This document shows, piece by piece, positions 6,768-7,616 of a stretch of 7,616 nt of DNA. The position numbers were made by a program, and so were the translations under genes. A model generated the notes under the pieces. The model had not been told where the DNA came from and searched no databases. It worked only from the letters and a program-made list of their open reading frames with translations. Position 1 is the stretch's first letter, and each line of letters starts with the position of its first letter. The DNA comes from Candidatus Kuenenia stuttgartensis (lineage in GTDB: Bacteria > Bacteroidota > Bacteroidia > Flavobacteriales_D > Crocinitomicaceae): contig CALPRR020000125.1 in NCBI GenBank assembly GCA_943326025.2, positions 1 through 7,616 of the forward strand. Direction: 5' to 3'.

Positions 6768-7616
6768 ATGAATAATAATTTCACATTACAGCTTAAATAT
6801 TGGACGAATAGTATCTTACATAGCTACAGTCAAATATTTTTTTCGCTAAACAAAGTGTTGGCCATTATTATTATTGTAGCAACATTTTTTGCGCCTAAAA
6901 TTGGATTGACTGGATTTTCAGCAGTTATATTAATTAATCTTGTTGCATATTTTGTTGGTGTAAATAGAAAACTAATTAGCGAAGGAATGTTTGGTTTTAA
7001 TGCCATGTTACTCGGTTTGTTTCTTGGACATCAATATGAGATAAATACTACTTTTTGGCTATTATTTGTAGTTGCAATTGTATTCCTGTTAATTACTACA
7101 GTTTGGTTGAATGGCGTTTTTGGAAAACATGGCTTACCTTTTTTGTCCTTTCCATTTATAATTACCAGTTGGATTGTAGTATTAGCAGCAAGTAGTTTTA
7201 CAAAAATAATTTTCAATGAAGAGCATGTTTTTGTTATAAATCATTTAATGATTCAGGAACAAAGTTCATTTTATCAATTTGTTCATCAGTTTGATACGCT
7301 TCAATTACCGCAATCAGTTTTGATATTTTTTAAAACAGTTGCTGGAACTTTTTTTCAAACTAGCTTGTTGGCAGGAATTATTATAACCTTTGGACTTCTT
7401 TATTTCTCTAGAATTGCATTTACGTTAAGTGTTTTAGGTTTTGCTTCGGCTTATTTTTTCTATGGATTATTCGGAGCGGATGTGAATCAATTGAATGAAG
7501 ATTTAGTAGGTTCTAATTTCATATTTATGGCGATTGGGATTGGTTGTTTTTATATTATTCCAAATACGTATAGTTATTTTGCTGTTTTTGTATTGACACC
7601 TATATTAATGTTATTA
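6768..7616 (+). CDS. Urea-transporter-family membrane protein, 3' truncated by window edge
   Basis: An uninterrupted frame of 283 codons runs to the last base without a stop. The product is highly hydrophobic, with many membrane segments. It matches the urea transporter family (UT, PF03253) in its N-terminal SYSQIFFSLNKVLAI segment, then GFNAMLLGLFLG (76-87), GLPFLSFPFIITSW, and the second-half equivalent NFIFMAIGIGCFYIIP. The two-fold internal similarity of these stretches is typical of the urea-channel fold, which carries urea or small amides passively. The ATG at 6768 is chosen because it precedes the conserved N-terminal helix. Bacterial members are about 300 residues, so the transporter domain is nearly complete, but the true end is not seen. 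It lies 131 nt after the decarboxylase with a hairpin and its own promoter box, so co-regulation is uncertain. The transported molecule could be urea or a small cassette-derived compound. Confidence 0.85.
   Translation, partial: MNNNFTLQLKYWTNSILHSYSQIFFSLNKVLAIIIIVATFFAPKIGLTGFSAVILINLVAYFVGVNRKLISEGMFGFNAMLLGLFLGHQYEINTTFWLLFVVAIVFLLITTVWLNGVFGKHGLPFLSFPFIITSWIVVLAASSFTKIIFNEEHVFVINHLMIQEQSSFYQFVHQFDTLQLPQSVLIFFKTVAGTFFQTSLLAGIIITFGLLYFSRIAFTLSVLGFASAYFFYGLFGADVNQLNEDLVGSNFIFMAIGIGCFYIIPNTYSYFAVFVLTPILMLL

Noticed and set aside
7031..7216. 61-codon open frame on the - strand
   Set aside because: Shadow of the urea-transporter-family gene, which is open throughout on the + strand.

Overview
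The window is AT-rich, and its genes look like those of a Bacteroidota member, probably a flavobacterium-like organism. The evidence is the lack of Shine-Dalgarno sites, promoter-like TAnnTTTG boxes upstream of genes, and protein sequences typical of that phylum. All genes are on the + strand.

Layout: (1) 2-1660 is the C-terminal half of HsdR, the restriction subunit of a type I restriction-modification system; its start lies left of the window. (2) 1661-2072 is about 410 nt with no convincing gene, ending in a TAnnTTTG promoter box that almost touches the next start codon. (3) 2073-3083 and 3080-3781 are a translationally coupled LytS/YehU-type membrane histidine kinase and LytTR-type response regulator. 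(4) 3782-3950 is a regulatory gap with a perfect 12-bp direct repeat at a 21-bp period, the geometry expected of a LytTR operator, just upstream of a weak promoter. (5) 3951-4199, 4192-5241 and 5284-6636 encode a PqqD-like small protein, an ATP-grasp ligase and a PLP-dependent decarboxylase of the diaminopimelate/ornithine decarboxylase fold. They appear to form one transcription unit. (6) 6637-6767 holds a strong stem-loop and a perfect TAnnTTTG box. (7) From 6768 to the right edge runs an open reading frame with no stop, the N-terminal part of a urea-transporter-family membrane protein.

How it may work together (inference): the two-component system senses a membrane or extracellular signal and, through the direct repeat, controls a small biosynthetic cassette. 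The PqqD-like protein has the fold used by RiPP recognition elements, which bind leader peptides. The ATP-grasp enzyme would form an amide-type bond, and the decarboxylase would remove a carboxylate from an amino-acid-like substrate. There is no obvious precursor peptide. However, the decarboxylase carries an N-terminal extension resembling a RiPP leader (YxxPxI...G), so the PqqD-like protein may dock on the enzyme itself. The product is unknown. This cassette, with its local regulator and transporter, is the best candidate here for an undescribed system.
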